A stretch of DNA of 64,000 bases from Bryobacteraceae bacterium. Its GTDB lineage: Bacteria; Acidobacteriota; Terriglobia; Bryobacterales; Bryobacteraceae. The notes under the pieces are model-generated. The model ran no database searches, was not told the origin of the DNA, and saw only the letters and a list, made by a program, of their open reading frames with translations. The DNA lies in the NCBI GenBank assembly GCA_041394945.1, contig JAWKHH010000004.1, forward strand, positions 992,001 through 1,056,000. The letters run 5' to 3'. The translations under genes and the position numbers were made by a program. Every line of letters begins with the position of its first letter. Position 1 is the first letter of the stretch. Positions 9,243 to 18,274 of this stretch are shown piece by piece.

Positions 9243-10478
9243 ATGAAGATACTCGCGGCCGTGATCGCTCATCCCCTCCGCAAGGTGGCCGGCGCCACCA
9301 ATGCGGCGCGGGAGCTCACGCAAGCCACGGCGCCGCTGGCCGACATCGAACTCGCTGTCATGTGGGATCGCGACGAAACCGTTCGCGAAGACGGCCTCGT
9401 CACCCACTATCTTTCTTGTTACAACCGGCTGGGTCCACTCGCCGCGAAGGTCCCGCGCTTCGTCAGCATTCCGTTGTACGATTCGCGCCTTCCGGAACTG
9501 GCGACCTCCGGCGGCTATGACCTTGTCCACATTCATAACCTGTTGCCCGCCGGGGCCGCCGAACGGCTGGTGAATGCATGCAAGCGCAAGGGGATCCCCT
9601 ATGTCATCAGCAGTCACGGATTCTATGAACTGAGCCGCTACGCCGAGATCAACGGATTCGGCACGGCGAAGTCGGTCCTCGCCGACTATGCCATCACGCA
9701 GCCTTTTCGCCGGATGGTGGAAGGGGCCGCATCGATTTTCGCCCTCAGCAGCTATGATCGCGAACTGCTGGCGGGTATGGGAGTTCGGCAGCGCCGTTTC
9801 GAAATCGTCACCAATGGCGTCAATGAGTTCTTCCTCGCGCCGCCCTCGATCGCCGAAAGCCACGCGGTTCACGACAAATGGATCAAAGGTTCGGGCCCGG
9901 TTCTGCTGTTCTTCGGGAGCCTCCATGCCTACAAGGGCGTGGGCGTGTTCCTGAAGTCGCTGCGCGGTATTGAAGGAGATTGGCAGGCTGTGGTCGCCGG
10001 GAGGTTCAAGCACGAGAGCGAACCCCGCGACCTGATGCGTGGCGCCGGGTTGACCGAACGGGAGGCGTCGCGCGTCACCTTCACAGGCGGAGTCAGCAAT
10101 GAAGAGCTCCGTGCGCTCTATCGCGCCGCGGACCTGTTCGTTTACCCGACTATGGGCGACACGCTCCCCCTGGTGGTGCTCGAAGCCATGGCGTGCGAAC
10201 GCGCCGTCGTGGCCACGCGGGTCGGCGGCATCCCGTTTCAGGTGACGCCGGAGTGCGGAAGGCTCGTCGAGCCTGGCGATGCCTGCGCGGTAACCAGGGC
10301 CGTCGCTGAGTTACTCGCGGCGCCGGAAGTCCGCCGGTCCATGGGCATCCACGGACGCCGGCGCGTGGAGCAGACGTTTCGATGGAGGAAAGCGGCGGAA
10401 AGAGCAGTAGCTGGGTACCGCGTTGTGCTCGGCGTCGAAGAGGTGAAGGAGGAGGAAGTACATGTTAGTGGAAGTTGA
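9243..10478 (+). CDS. Glycosyltransferase, GT4 family
   Basis: A 411-residue GT-B enzyme starting at ATG 9243, four bases after the epimerase stop. HPLRKVAGATNAARELTQ is the N-terminal acceptor loop, VLLFFGSLHAYKGVGVFLKSL starts the C-terminal domain, and PTMGDTLPLVVLEAMACERAVVATRVGGIPF is a strong GT4 donor-binding signature (the E-x7-E-like segment). The reading frame is open far upstream of 9243, but that part lies over the epimerase gene in another frame and has no family features. Likely role: one sugar addition in the exopolysaccharide repeat. Its 3' end overlaps the next gene by 17 bases. Confidence 0.87.
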   Translation: MKILAAVIAHPLRKVAGATNAARELTQATAPLADIELAVMWDRDETVREDGLVTHYLSCYNRLGPLAAKVPRFVSIPLYDSRLPELATSGGYDLVHIHNLLPAGAAERLVNACKRKGIPYVISSHGFYELSRYAEINGFGTAKSVLADYAITQPFRRMVEGAASIFALSSYDRELLAGMGVRQRRFEIVTNGVNEFFLAPPSIAESHAVHDKWIKGSGPVLLFFGSLHAYKGVGVFLKSLRGIEGDWQAVVAGRFKHESEPRDLMRGAGLTEREASRVTFTGGVSNEELRALYRAADLFVYPTMGDTLPLVVLEAMACERAVVATRVGGIPFQVTPECGRLVEPGDACAVTRAVAELLAAPEVRRSMGIHGRRRVEQTFRWRKAAERAVAGYRVVLGVEEVKEEEVHVSGS

Positions 10479-11526
10479 GGGGAGAGCCGGAAGCTCCATA
10501 CCTGGGGTGAAGAAGCTCTCTGTTGGTGTGATTGGGGCCGGCGACATCGCGCGAACCGCGCACTTGCCGGTGCTCACGCAGTGCGAGAATATTTCCGTCG
10601 ATTGGCTCGCGGATGTGAATCGCGGCAATGCCGCGTCTCTGGCCAAGGCATACAAGACGGAATGTCTGCCCCTGACGGAGAACCTGAAGGAACTCCCCGC
10701 GGCGGATGTCGTATTGCTGGCCTGCCCCTATGGAGTCCGGCAGCCTTACTACGAAATGTTGAGCGAGCGCGGATCGGCGATCTACGCTGAAAAGCCGCTT
10801 GCCAGAACCGCCGCCGAACATGACTCCATATGCGCCATGTTTCCCGACTGGGCCTTGGCCTCCGGACTCATGATGCGCGCATGGTCGTCGAACCTCATGG
10901 CCCGCGAGGCGATCGGCGCTGGGATATTCGGCGATCTCCGGCGCGCCAGCTACTCGCATGGCCGTCCCGGTCTCGTCACCGGCGGCCGCTACTACCTGGA
11001 CCCCGCGCAAGGCGGCGGCGGCATGCTCGCCGAATTCGGCATTCACGGCGTCGATTCCGTCCTCTACGCCTGCCAGGCTGCCGCCGCCGAGGTGGAACGC
11101 GTCCACTCGGTTCGCGAAGGCAAGGTGGATCTCCACACGGAGGCCGCCATCGCGATGCGGCTTCCCGGCAAGCAGGACGCCGTCTTCGACGTTACGGTCA
11201 CGGGATTGGCCAACGTCTTTGAAGGCGTCGAACTCGAGTTTGACGACGCCATTCTTTCCTACCTGTTGCCGGGGCAAGGCTACGCCCTTCACGGCGACAT
11301 CATCGACATGGATGTAACCGTCCGGCCCGCCCGAGGCGGTCCCGGCTATCGCTTGTCGCCAGCGATACCGGGAGTTTACCCATCGACGAAGTTTCAGATG
11401 TTCCATGAATTCTGGACTCGCTTCCTTGATGGCGTTCGAGAGCAGAAGCCCAATTGGACGTCGGCCCGGGAAGCCCGGCTGACCACAGCGGTAATCGAGG
11501 GGATCGAAAAAGGAGGATCCTCATGA
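10462..11526 (+). CDS. Gfo/Idh/MocA-family oxidoreductase
   Basis: A 354-residue NAD(P)-dependent oxidoreductase. SVGVIGAGDIARTAHLPVL near residues 20-40 is the Rossmann G-x-G-x-x-A motif, and EKPLART is the conserved EKP motif of Gfo/Idh/MocA enzymes. The C-terminal half has the alpha/beta substrate domain. Such enzymes in polysaccharide clusters oxidise or reduce hexose or amino-sugar nucleotides, for example at C3. A purine-rich Shine-Dalgarno tract (GGAGGAGGAAG, 10448-10458) precedes the ATG. The gene overlaps the glycosyltransferase upstream by 17 bases and the SDR-like gene downstream by 4. The substrate is unknown. Confidence 0.85.
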   Translation: MLVEVEGRAGSSIPGVKKLSVGVIGAGDIARTAHLPVLTQCENISVDWLADVNRGNAASLAKAYKTECLPLTENLKELPAADVVLLACPYGVRQPYYEMLSERGSAIYAEKPLARTAAEHDSICAMFPDWALASGLMMRAWSSNLMAREAIGAGIFGDLRRASYSHGRPGLVTGGRYYLDPAQGGGGMLAEFGIHGVDSVLYACQAAAAEVERVHSVREGKVDLHTEAAIAMRLPGKQDAVFDVTVTGLANVFEGVELEFDDAILSYLLPGQGYALHGDIIDMDVTVRPARGGPGYRLSPAIPGVYPSTKFQMFHEFWTRFLDGVREQKPNWTSAREARLTTAVIEGIEKGGSS

Positions 11527-12626
11527 AAAAGATCGGAATATTGGGAGCCAACGGGCAGGTCGGCACGGAGGTCTGTCTGCTTCTGCGTTTGATGGGCGAG
11601 TTCGAGCCGGTGCCAATCTGCCGCTCCGAGGTCGGATCGGCGTTTCTGCGCCGCTGCGGGTTCGACCCGCGCCTCGGCTGCGTGGACCGCGACCAGGACG
11701 AGGCGCGCCGTCTGCTGAGCGGCTTGGACATCGTGGCCGATTTCTCGCTCCCGGCCGGCGCCGCCTCTGGTGTTCGCAAGGCCATGCACGCGGTGATCAC
11801 CAACCTCGCCAAGTCGGCTCCCGGTGGCGTCCCGATGATCTACCTCAGCAGCATCACCGCGTTCGGTGTCCCCGATTTCCATAGCCCCCTGCGCGAGTAC
11901 ATGTTCTCGCGGAATAACTATGGAGCGAGTAAGCGATACGCCGAGGGGCTCGCGCGAAAAGCTGGCCGCGCGAACGGAAGAAAGACGTATATTCTCCGCG
12001 TCGGCGTCGTGCACGGCGAGTTACAGGCGGTTAGCCGCAAGACGCTGCGCGAAGTCCTGCTCGCCGGAGACTCCGCGGTGCATGTTCCCGACTGCGAGTC
12101 GTTCACCGTCTTCGCGTATTCCATCGCCGAGGCGATCGCTGGCATCGCCCGCGGCGCGGAGGAACCGGGACGGTACACGATGCTCTCGAACCCCGGTTGG
12201 AGTTGGCGCGATGTCCACGAGTGGTACGCGAAGAAGGCCGGCACGTCGCCGCGCATCGTGCCCATCGGTCCCGATCGGCCCGCGAGCCTCGCCGCAAGGG
12301 CCGTCGAATGCGTGCTCGGGCCTTTGAAAAAGGCCTCGAAGGACGTCATCGCGGGCTACGTCGGCGGGCCGTTCCCTGTGTTGGAGAACGCCCTGCGCGG
12401 CGCCTACCACCGCGGTGGAGCATCCACGGAGATCCCGGCCGGCTTGCGTCAGCGCCAGAACCGGCCCTACGGCAACAACCATTCCGTTTTCCCAGGACGG
12501 CGCCCGGCTAGCATTTCCGATAGCCGCAAGACGATGCGCCCGTATGCGGAGCAACTGCAGAACATCCTGGTTGGTCTGCAAGGGAGGACGGAATCGGACC
12601 GCCATAGCAACACCACGCATGGATAG
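11523..12626 (+). CDS. NAD(P)-binding SDR-like protein of the polysaccharide cluster
   Basis: A 367-residue protein with KKIGILGANGQVGTEV at the N-terminus (GxxGxxG dinucleotide site), SSITAFG and NNYGASKRYAE (a YxxxK pair) in the middle, so it belongs to the atypical or extended SDR group. It overlaps the Gfo/Idh/MocA gene by four bases (ATGA) with AGGAGGAT upstream, so the two may act as a pair on one sugar. The last 60 residues are low in hydrophobics, rich in Arg/Asn/Ser and do not resemble the family. They may be a disordered tail, or the family homology may simply end near residue 300. The reaction is not assignable from sequence. Confidence 0.75.
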   Translation: MKKIGILGANGQVGTEVCLLLRLMGEFEPVPICRSEVGSAFLRRCGFDPRLGCVDRDQDEARRLLSGLDIVADFSLPAGAASGVRKAMHAVITNLAKSAPGGVPMIYLSSITAFGVPDFHSPLREYMFSRNNYGASKRYAEGLARKAGRANGRKTYILRVGVVHGELQAVSRKTLREVLLAGDSAVHVPDCESFTVFAYSIAEAIAGIARGAEEPGRYTMLSNPGWSWRDVHEWYAKKAGTSPRIVPIGPDRPASLAARAVECVLGPLKKASKDVIAGYVGGPFPVLENALRGAYHRGGASTEIPAGLRQRQNRPYGNNHSVFPGRRPASISDSRKTMRPYAEQLQNILVGLQGRTESDRHSNTTHG

Positions 12627-12642
12627 CTGCACCGGAGTGAAG

Positions 12643-13572
12643 ATGAAAAAGATCGTTCTAACTTTCGCTTTCTGTATGGCGATGCCGTTGATGGCGGCCG
12701 AATCGGCGGCGTATGTTCTTGCCCCGCACGATCAGGTCCGCGTCTATGCGCTGCATGTCCCGGAGATCCCGGCCGACGCCTTTCGCGTGGACGAAGAAGG
12801 ATACCTGAATCTTCCCCTCGTCGGCCGGGTCGCTGCGTCCGGCATGACAACCACGCAGTTGGAGCGCGCCCTCGAAGCCAAGCTGCGGAACGTCGTTCTC
12901 GAACCGGAGGTCACCGTCAACCTCGTCACCGCGCGGAACCAGCCCGTATCGGTTTTCGGCGCGGTGAAGAACCCAGGAGTGCATCAACTCCTCGAGCGCA
13001 AGCGTCTGATCGAGGTCCTTTCGCTCGCCGGAGGATTGCGCGAAGACGCGGGCTCGAAGGTCCGCATTACCCGCGCGCTCGCGAACGGACGCCTGCCGCT
13101 CGCCGGCGCCGCCGACGATTCCACCGGTCAATTCAGCGTCGCGGAAATCGACCTCGCTTCCCTGATGGAAGCCCGCAATCCCGCGGAGAACATCCTGGTG
13201 GCTCCGGACGACGTCGTCGCCGTCCCCGTCGCCGAGGTTGTTTATGTCATCGGCGAAGTGAAGCGTCCGGGAGGCTTCACGCTCAAGGATCGCGAAACGG
13301 TCCACGTCCTGCAAGCGCTCGCGATGGCCGAAGGGATGCTGGCCACCGCCTCGTCCAAGAACGCCAAGATCGTTCGTTCCGCCAAGGACGAAACGGAACG
13401 CGTCGAGATTCCGGTGAATCTGGGTAAGGTAATGGACGGACAGGCCCCCGATATCGGAATGCAACCGGGTGACATTCTCGTTGTGCCGAATAACATCCCC
13501 AGAAGCGTCGCGCTGAGAACCGCGGAGGCCGCGGTACAGCTTGTAACCGGTGTCATTATTTGGAGAAGATAA
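12643..13572 (+). CDS. Polysaccharide export protein, Wza-like with SLBB domains
   Basis: A 309-residue secreted protein. A type-I-like signal peptide covers residues 1-20 or so (KKIVLTFAFCMAMPLMAAES). A Poly_export domain follows (YVLAPHDQVRVYAL to VTVNLV), then two SLBB modules beginning at QPVSVFGAVKNPGVHQLL and VYVIGEVKRPGGFTL. This is the Wza/KpsD outer-membrane polysaccharide translocon pattern. No lipobox cysteine is evident, unlike Wza of E. coli, so outer-membrane anchoring may differ. The ATG at 12643 has CCGGAG at 12632-12637; an alternative GTG lies at 12637. It should export the polymer made by the surrounding enzymes. Confidence 0.88.
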   Translation: MKKIVLTFAFCMAMPLMAAESAAYVLAPHDQVRVYALHVPEIPADAFRVDEEGYLNLPLVGRVAASGMTTTQLERALEAKLRNVVLEPEVTVNLVTARNQPVSVFGAVKNPGVHQLLERKRLIEVLSLAGGLREDAGSKVRITRALANGRLPLAGAADDSTGQFSVAEIDLASLMEARNPAENILVAPDDVVAVPVAEVVYVIGEVKRPGGFTLKDRETVHVLQALAMAEGMLATASSKNAKIVRSAKDETERVEIPVNLGKVMDGQAPDIGMQPGDILVVPNNIPRSVALRTAEAAVQLVTGVIIWRR

Positions 13573-13582
13573 GCTGGAAAGA

Positions 13583-14635
<1,053 letters not shown>

Positions 14636-14650
14636 GGAACGAGGAGGGAA

Positions 14651-15613
14651 ATGGAACAGAACAGCCGAATCTATGTGGCAGGTCATCGCGGGCTGGTGGG
14701 TGCGGCCATCCTGCGCCGCTTGGCCGGCGATGGTTACCGGAACCTGATTACCCGGCCTCGCCGGGATCTCGATCTTACCGATCGCGACGCGGTTGAGCGC
14801 TTCTTCGGCGCGGAACGGCCCGAGTATGTGTTCCTCGCCGCCGCCAAGGTTGGCGGCATTATGGCCAACAATACCCAGCCCGCCGATTTCATCCGCGAAA
14901 ACCTCTTCATTCAGGCCAACGTCATCGACGCGAGCTACCGCCACGGAGTCAAGAAACTGGTTGTGCTCGGCTCGTCGTGTATTTACCCGAAGCTGGCTCC
15001 GCAGCCCATCCGTGAGGAGTATCTTCTGGGCGGACCGTTGGAGCCAACCAACCGCGCGTACGCCGTCGCGAAGATCGCCGGCATCGTCATGGCGCAGTCC
15101 TATCGGGAACAGTTCGGGCTCAACGCCATCAACCTGATGCCCACCAATCTTTATGGGCCCGGCGATAACTTTGACCTCCAGACGTCTCACGTGCTCCCGG
15201 CGCTGATCCGGAAGTTCCACGACGCCAAGACCCGTCGCGAAGCCGCCGTTACCCTCTGGGGCAGCGGTAGTCCCCGCCGTGAGTTCCTTCACGTCGATGA
15301 TTTCGCCGACGCTACACTGTTTCTGATGCTCAACTATGAAGACGACCAGATCATCAACGTCGGGACCGGCGAGGACATCACCATCGCCGACCTCGGGCGC
15401 TTGGTCGCTGAAGTCGTCGGTTTCGAGGGGCGGATCCTGTTCGACGCCACCAAACCCGACGGAACGCCGCGCAAGCAGCTCGATGTCACCCGTCTCACTG
15501 AACTCGGTTGGAAACCCAGCCGCACCCTGCGCGACGGCATTGCCGATACCTACGAATGGTACGTCCGCGAGGTGAGCCCGGAAGGCCGTAGTTTTGCCTT
15601 CGGTGGGCGATAG
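14651..15613 (+). CDS. fcl: GDP-L-fucose synthase (GDP-4-keto-6-deoxymannose epimerase/reductase)
   Basis: A 320-residue SDR that completes GDP-L-fucose synthesis. Family hallmarks: IYVAGHRGLVGAAILRRL (NADP site), LGSSCIYPKLAPQPI (the SSCIYP motif with the active-site Ser and Cys) and NRAYAVAKIAGI (YxxxK). The start ATG 14651 has GAGGAGG at 14641-14647, a strong ribosome-binding site. It lies 15 bases after gmd, as in many capsule and colanic-acid loci. The symbols wcaG and fcl are both used for it. Confidence 0.96.
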   Translation: MEQNSRIYVAGHRGLVGAAILRRLAGDGYRNLITRPRRDLDLTDRDAVERFFGAERPEYVFLAAAKVGGIMANNTQPADFIRENLFIQANVIDASYRHGVKKLVVLGSSCIYPKLAPQPIREEYLLGGPLEPTNRAYAVAKIAGIVMAQSYREQFGLNAINLMPTNLYGPGDNFDLQTSHVLPALIRKFHDAKTRREAAVTLWGSGSPRREFLHVDDFADATLFLMLNYEDDQIINVGTGEDITIADLGRLVAEVVGFEGRILFDATKPDGTPRKQLDVTRLTELGWKPSRTLRDGIADTYEWYVREVSPEGRSFAFGGR

Positions 15614-15625
15614 GCCCCATCGGCG

Positions 15626-17158
15626 ATGCGTGTCGGCCCGCTGGTTGAAGCAAACGGCGCCGGCCGGGTTGTCCTCGCAACGCTGCTCCCGTTGATTGGC
15701 TGTGTCACCACCTCGGCGGGCGGCGACGGCGCGGCCTTCCGTTCCGCGGAAGCCGTGGCGCGTTCGGCGGGCCCTCGCGAGGCGCAAGGCTCCGTGCGCG
15801 ATCCCGGGATGATTGAGATCGCGCCGGGCGCCAGTATCCAGGCTGCCGTCCGCGCCAATCCACCCGCCACGACGTTTCTTCTGAGGGCGGGCGTTTTTCG
15901 CGAGCAACGAATTACTCCAAAGCCCGGCAATAGCTTCATCGGAGAGCCCGGCGCGGTCCTGAACGGTTCACGGCTGCTTACGGTCTTCCTGCCGCGGGAA
16001 GGAGTTTGGATCGCCGGCGTCGATATAGCGGAAGAGGAATGGAGCGGTACTTGTCTGCCCGCCTACCCGCGCTGCCGCTCGCCCCACCAGGTGTTCGTCG
16101 ACGACCAACCTCTCCGGCACGCCCGTGACATCGCGAGTGTCGGGGCCGGGAGTTACTACGTGGACTATGCCACGCGGCAGGTGTATCTTGGCGCGAATCC
16201 CGCGGGGCGCACCGTGGAGATCGCTGTCACGCCCTGGGCCTTCGGTGGCGAGGTATCGTGGGTCACCATCCGCGGCGTGACCGTCGAGAAGTACGCGAAT
16301 CCGCCCCAGGTGGGCGCCATCCGCGGCTCCGAGGGTTCGAACTGGCTGGTCGAGGACAATACCGTCCGCAAGAACCACGGCGTCGGGATCACGATCGGTC
16401 CGGGCGGACACATCCGTCGAAACGCGGTCACTTACAACGGGCAGCTCGGCGTCTCGGCCGACGGAGCCTTCGCCGTCGTCGAAGACAACGAAATCGCGTT
16501 CAACAATACCGCCGGCTTCTTGCCCGAATGGGAGGGCGGAGGCAGCAAGTTCGCCGAGACCCAGGACCTGGCGGTCCGGAACAACTACGTCCACCACAAC
16601 AACGGCTACGGCTTGTGGACCGACATCGACAACATCCGAACCGTCTACGAAGGAAACCTTGTCACCGACAACACCCACGCCGGCATCTTTCACGAGATCA
16701 GCTATGCCGCCCTCATCCGGAACAATCACTGTTACCGCAACGGCTCGGGTGAAGCCGGTTGGATCTGGGGCGGGCAAATTCAGGTGGCGACTTCCCGCGA
16801 CGTCGTCGTCACGGGCAACGTCGTTGTCGTCGACGGTCGCGGCGGAAACGGAATCGTTGTCCTCCAGCAGGACCGCGGCAGCGGTGCGCTCGGCCTGCGT
16901 CAAACTCGCAACGTGTCGGTCAAGGATAACGAAGTCGTCTACCTGGGCAGGGCTGGGTTGAGCGGCGGCGCGGCCGACCATGACGAACCAGGGATGCTCG
17001 CCGGCAATGTCGTCTTCGACTCCAATCTCTATCGCTTCTCGAGTGAACCGACGCGTTGGCGGTGGCACGGTCGCGACGTGGATCTCCTCGAGTTCCGCGC
17101 CGCCGGGCAGGAAGCCAACGGCAGCGTCGACAATCGTGTCGTGCTTCCGTCGCGATAG
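15626..17158 (+). CDS. Right-handed parallel beta-helix lipoprotein (polysaccharide lyase/epimerase-like)
   Basis: A 510-residue protein. The N-terminal stretch VVLATLLPLIGCVTT contains a lipobox-like LIGC, so I infer a lipoprotein exported to the periplasm or outer membrane. After residue 60 the protein has repeated short beta-coil units (SNWLVEDNTVRKNHGVGIT, RRNAVTYNGQLGVS, VRNNYVHHNNGYGLW, IRNNHCYRNGSG) typical of NosD/pectate-lyase/AlgG-like beta-helices. Proteins of this fold in exopolysaccharide loci cut, epimerise or hold the polymer. It sits 12 bases after fcl. Which activity it has, if any, cannot be seen; no lyase-specific catalytic set was identified. Confidence 0.78.
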   Translation: MRVGPLVEANGAGRVVLATLLPLIGCVTTSAGGDGAAFRSAEAVARSAGPREAQGSVRDPGMIEIAPGASIQAAVRANPPATTFLLRAGVFREQRITPKPGNSFIGEPGAVLNGSRLLTVFLPREGVWIAGVDIAEEEWSGTCLPAYPRCRSPHQVFVDDQPLRHARDIASVGAGSYYVDYATRQVYLGANPAGRTVEIAVTPWAFGGEVSWVTIRGVTVEKYANPPQVGAIRGSEGSNWLVEDNTVRKNHGVGITIGPGGHIRRNAVTYNGQLGVSADGAFAVVEDNEIAFNNTAGFLPEWEGGGSKFAETQDLAVRNNYVHHNNGYGLWTDIDNIRTVYEGNLVTDNTHAGIFHEISYAALIRNNHCYRNGSGEAGWIWGGQIQVATSRDVVVTGNVVVVDGRGGNGIVVLQQDRGSGALGLRQTRNVSVKDNEVVYLGRAGLSGGAADHDEPGMLAGNVVFDSNLYRFSSEPTRWRWHGRDVDLLEFRAAGQEANGSVDNRVVLPSR

Positions 17159-17192
17159 TTCCCGTTGCGATAGACTGGAGTCACACAAAATC

Positions 17193-18272
17193 ATGCAATT
17201 TGGCCGGCAAGGGAAGCCTCCGGTCGGTGTCATCGTCGACACCGACCTGGGCAACAGTATTGACGACGTGCTCGCGTTGTCTTTGCTGTACGGACTCGAG
17301 GGCAAGGACGAGACGCGTGTGATCGCCGTGTCCGTCAGCAAGCCAAACCTGCGGGCGGCTGCTCTCGCCGAAGTCATCGGGCGGTTTTACGCCGGAGCGG
17401 TTAGCGGCGCCTTTGCCTCGTTCCGCCGGACGCTGCCGGTCGCCCTCGCCGACAAAGGCCCCATGCCCGAAGAGACTCCGATGATGCGCGCGGTCCTCGA
17501 TCGGAAGAAGGACGACGGAAGCCTGGCCTACGAATCCGGCATCCGTGGAATGAACGATACCGCCGAGGTTCGCGCGTTGTTGCGCAACGCCCTCACCGCC
17601 CAGCACGATCAGAACGCAGTGATGCTGCTGCTCGGCCCTGCCACCAATCTCGCTGCCTTGCTCGCCGTCCCGGGCGCCCGCGAATGGATCGCGACCAAGA
17701 GCCGGTTCCTCGTTGTCATGGGCGGAGCCTTCCCGGACGGTGACCCGGAGTTCAACATCAAAGCCGATATCCCCGCCGCCAAGCGCGTCTTTGCCGATTG
17801 GCCCACGCCCATCGTCGCCTCGGGATTCGAAGTCGGCAATGCGATTCCATTCCCGGGCGGGGCCATCGAAAAGGACTTCGCCTGGTCTCCCGCGCACCCG
17901 GTCGTCGATGCCTATCGCGGCTACGGCAAGATGCCGTACGACACGCCCTCGTGGGATCTCACCGCCGCCCTCTACGCCGTCCGGCCCGACGCCGGCTTCT
18001 TCAAACTCTCCGAGCCCGGTACCATTTCCGTCGACGACACCGGTCGCACCCGCTTCGCTCCATCGCCGCAAGGCAAGCACCGCTACCTGATCGTGGACCC
18101 CGCTCAAACGGGGCGCATCGTCCAAACCTACGTCGAAATCACGAGCGCCAAGCCGGTCGTGCGGCAGCCGAGATTTCGCCGTCCTCCGGTCCAGGATGCG
18201 AAACCAGCCGCGCAGCCCAAGCCGCCCGCCGTCCCCAAGAGCGAAACCACCAAGACCCCGGAGGTGAAGTAA
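17193..18272 (+). CDS. Nucleoside hydrolase-like protein (IUNH family), no signal peptide
   Basis: A 359-residue protein with VGVIVDTDLGNSIDDVLALSL near the N-terminus, the DxDxxxDD calcium-binding motif of inosine/uridine-preferring nucleoside hydrolases, which split N-glycosidic bonds of nucleosides. Further family-like blocks are LLGPATNLAALL and the C-terminal MPYDTPSWDLTAALYAV. The start is ATG 17193. No export signal is visible, in contrast to the clear paralogue at 62005-62964. The last 35 residues are a Pro/Lys-rich tail (KPAAQPKPPAVPKSETTK), probably disordered. It precedes the DUF1592 gene by two bases, with the shared GGAGG, so they are co-transcribed. The substrate may be a nucleoside or a modified ribosyl compound. 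Confidence 0.85.
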   Translation: MQFGRQGKPPVGVIVDTDLGNSIDDVLALSLLYGLEGKDETRVIAVSVSKPNLRAAALAEVIGRFYAGAVSGAFASFRRTLPVALADKGPMPEETPMMRAVLDRKKDDGSLAYESGIRGMNDTAEVRALLRNALTAQHDQNAVMLLLGPATNLAALLAVPGAREWIATKSRFLVVMGGAFPDGDPEFNIKADIPAAKRVFADWPTPIVASGFEVGNAIPFPGGAIEKDFAWSPAHPVVDAYRGYGKMPYDTPSWDLTAALYAVRPDAGFFKLSEPGTISVDDTGRTRFAPSPQGKHRYLIVDPAQTGRIVQTYVEITSAKPVVRQPRFRRPPVQDAKPAAQPKPPAVPKSETTKTPEVK

Positions 18273-18274
18273 CC

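Noticed and set aside
17798..18274. An in-frame extension of the DUF1592 gene.
   Set aside because: It overlaps the nucleoside hydrolase in another frame, is Arg/His-rich, and a strong GGAGGTGA site supports TTG 18275.
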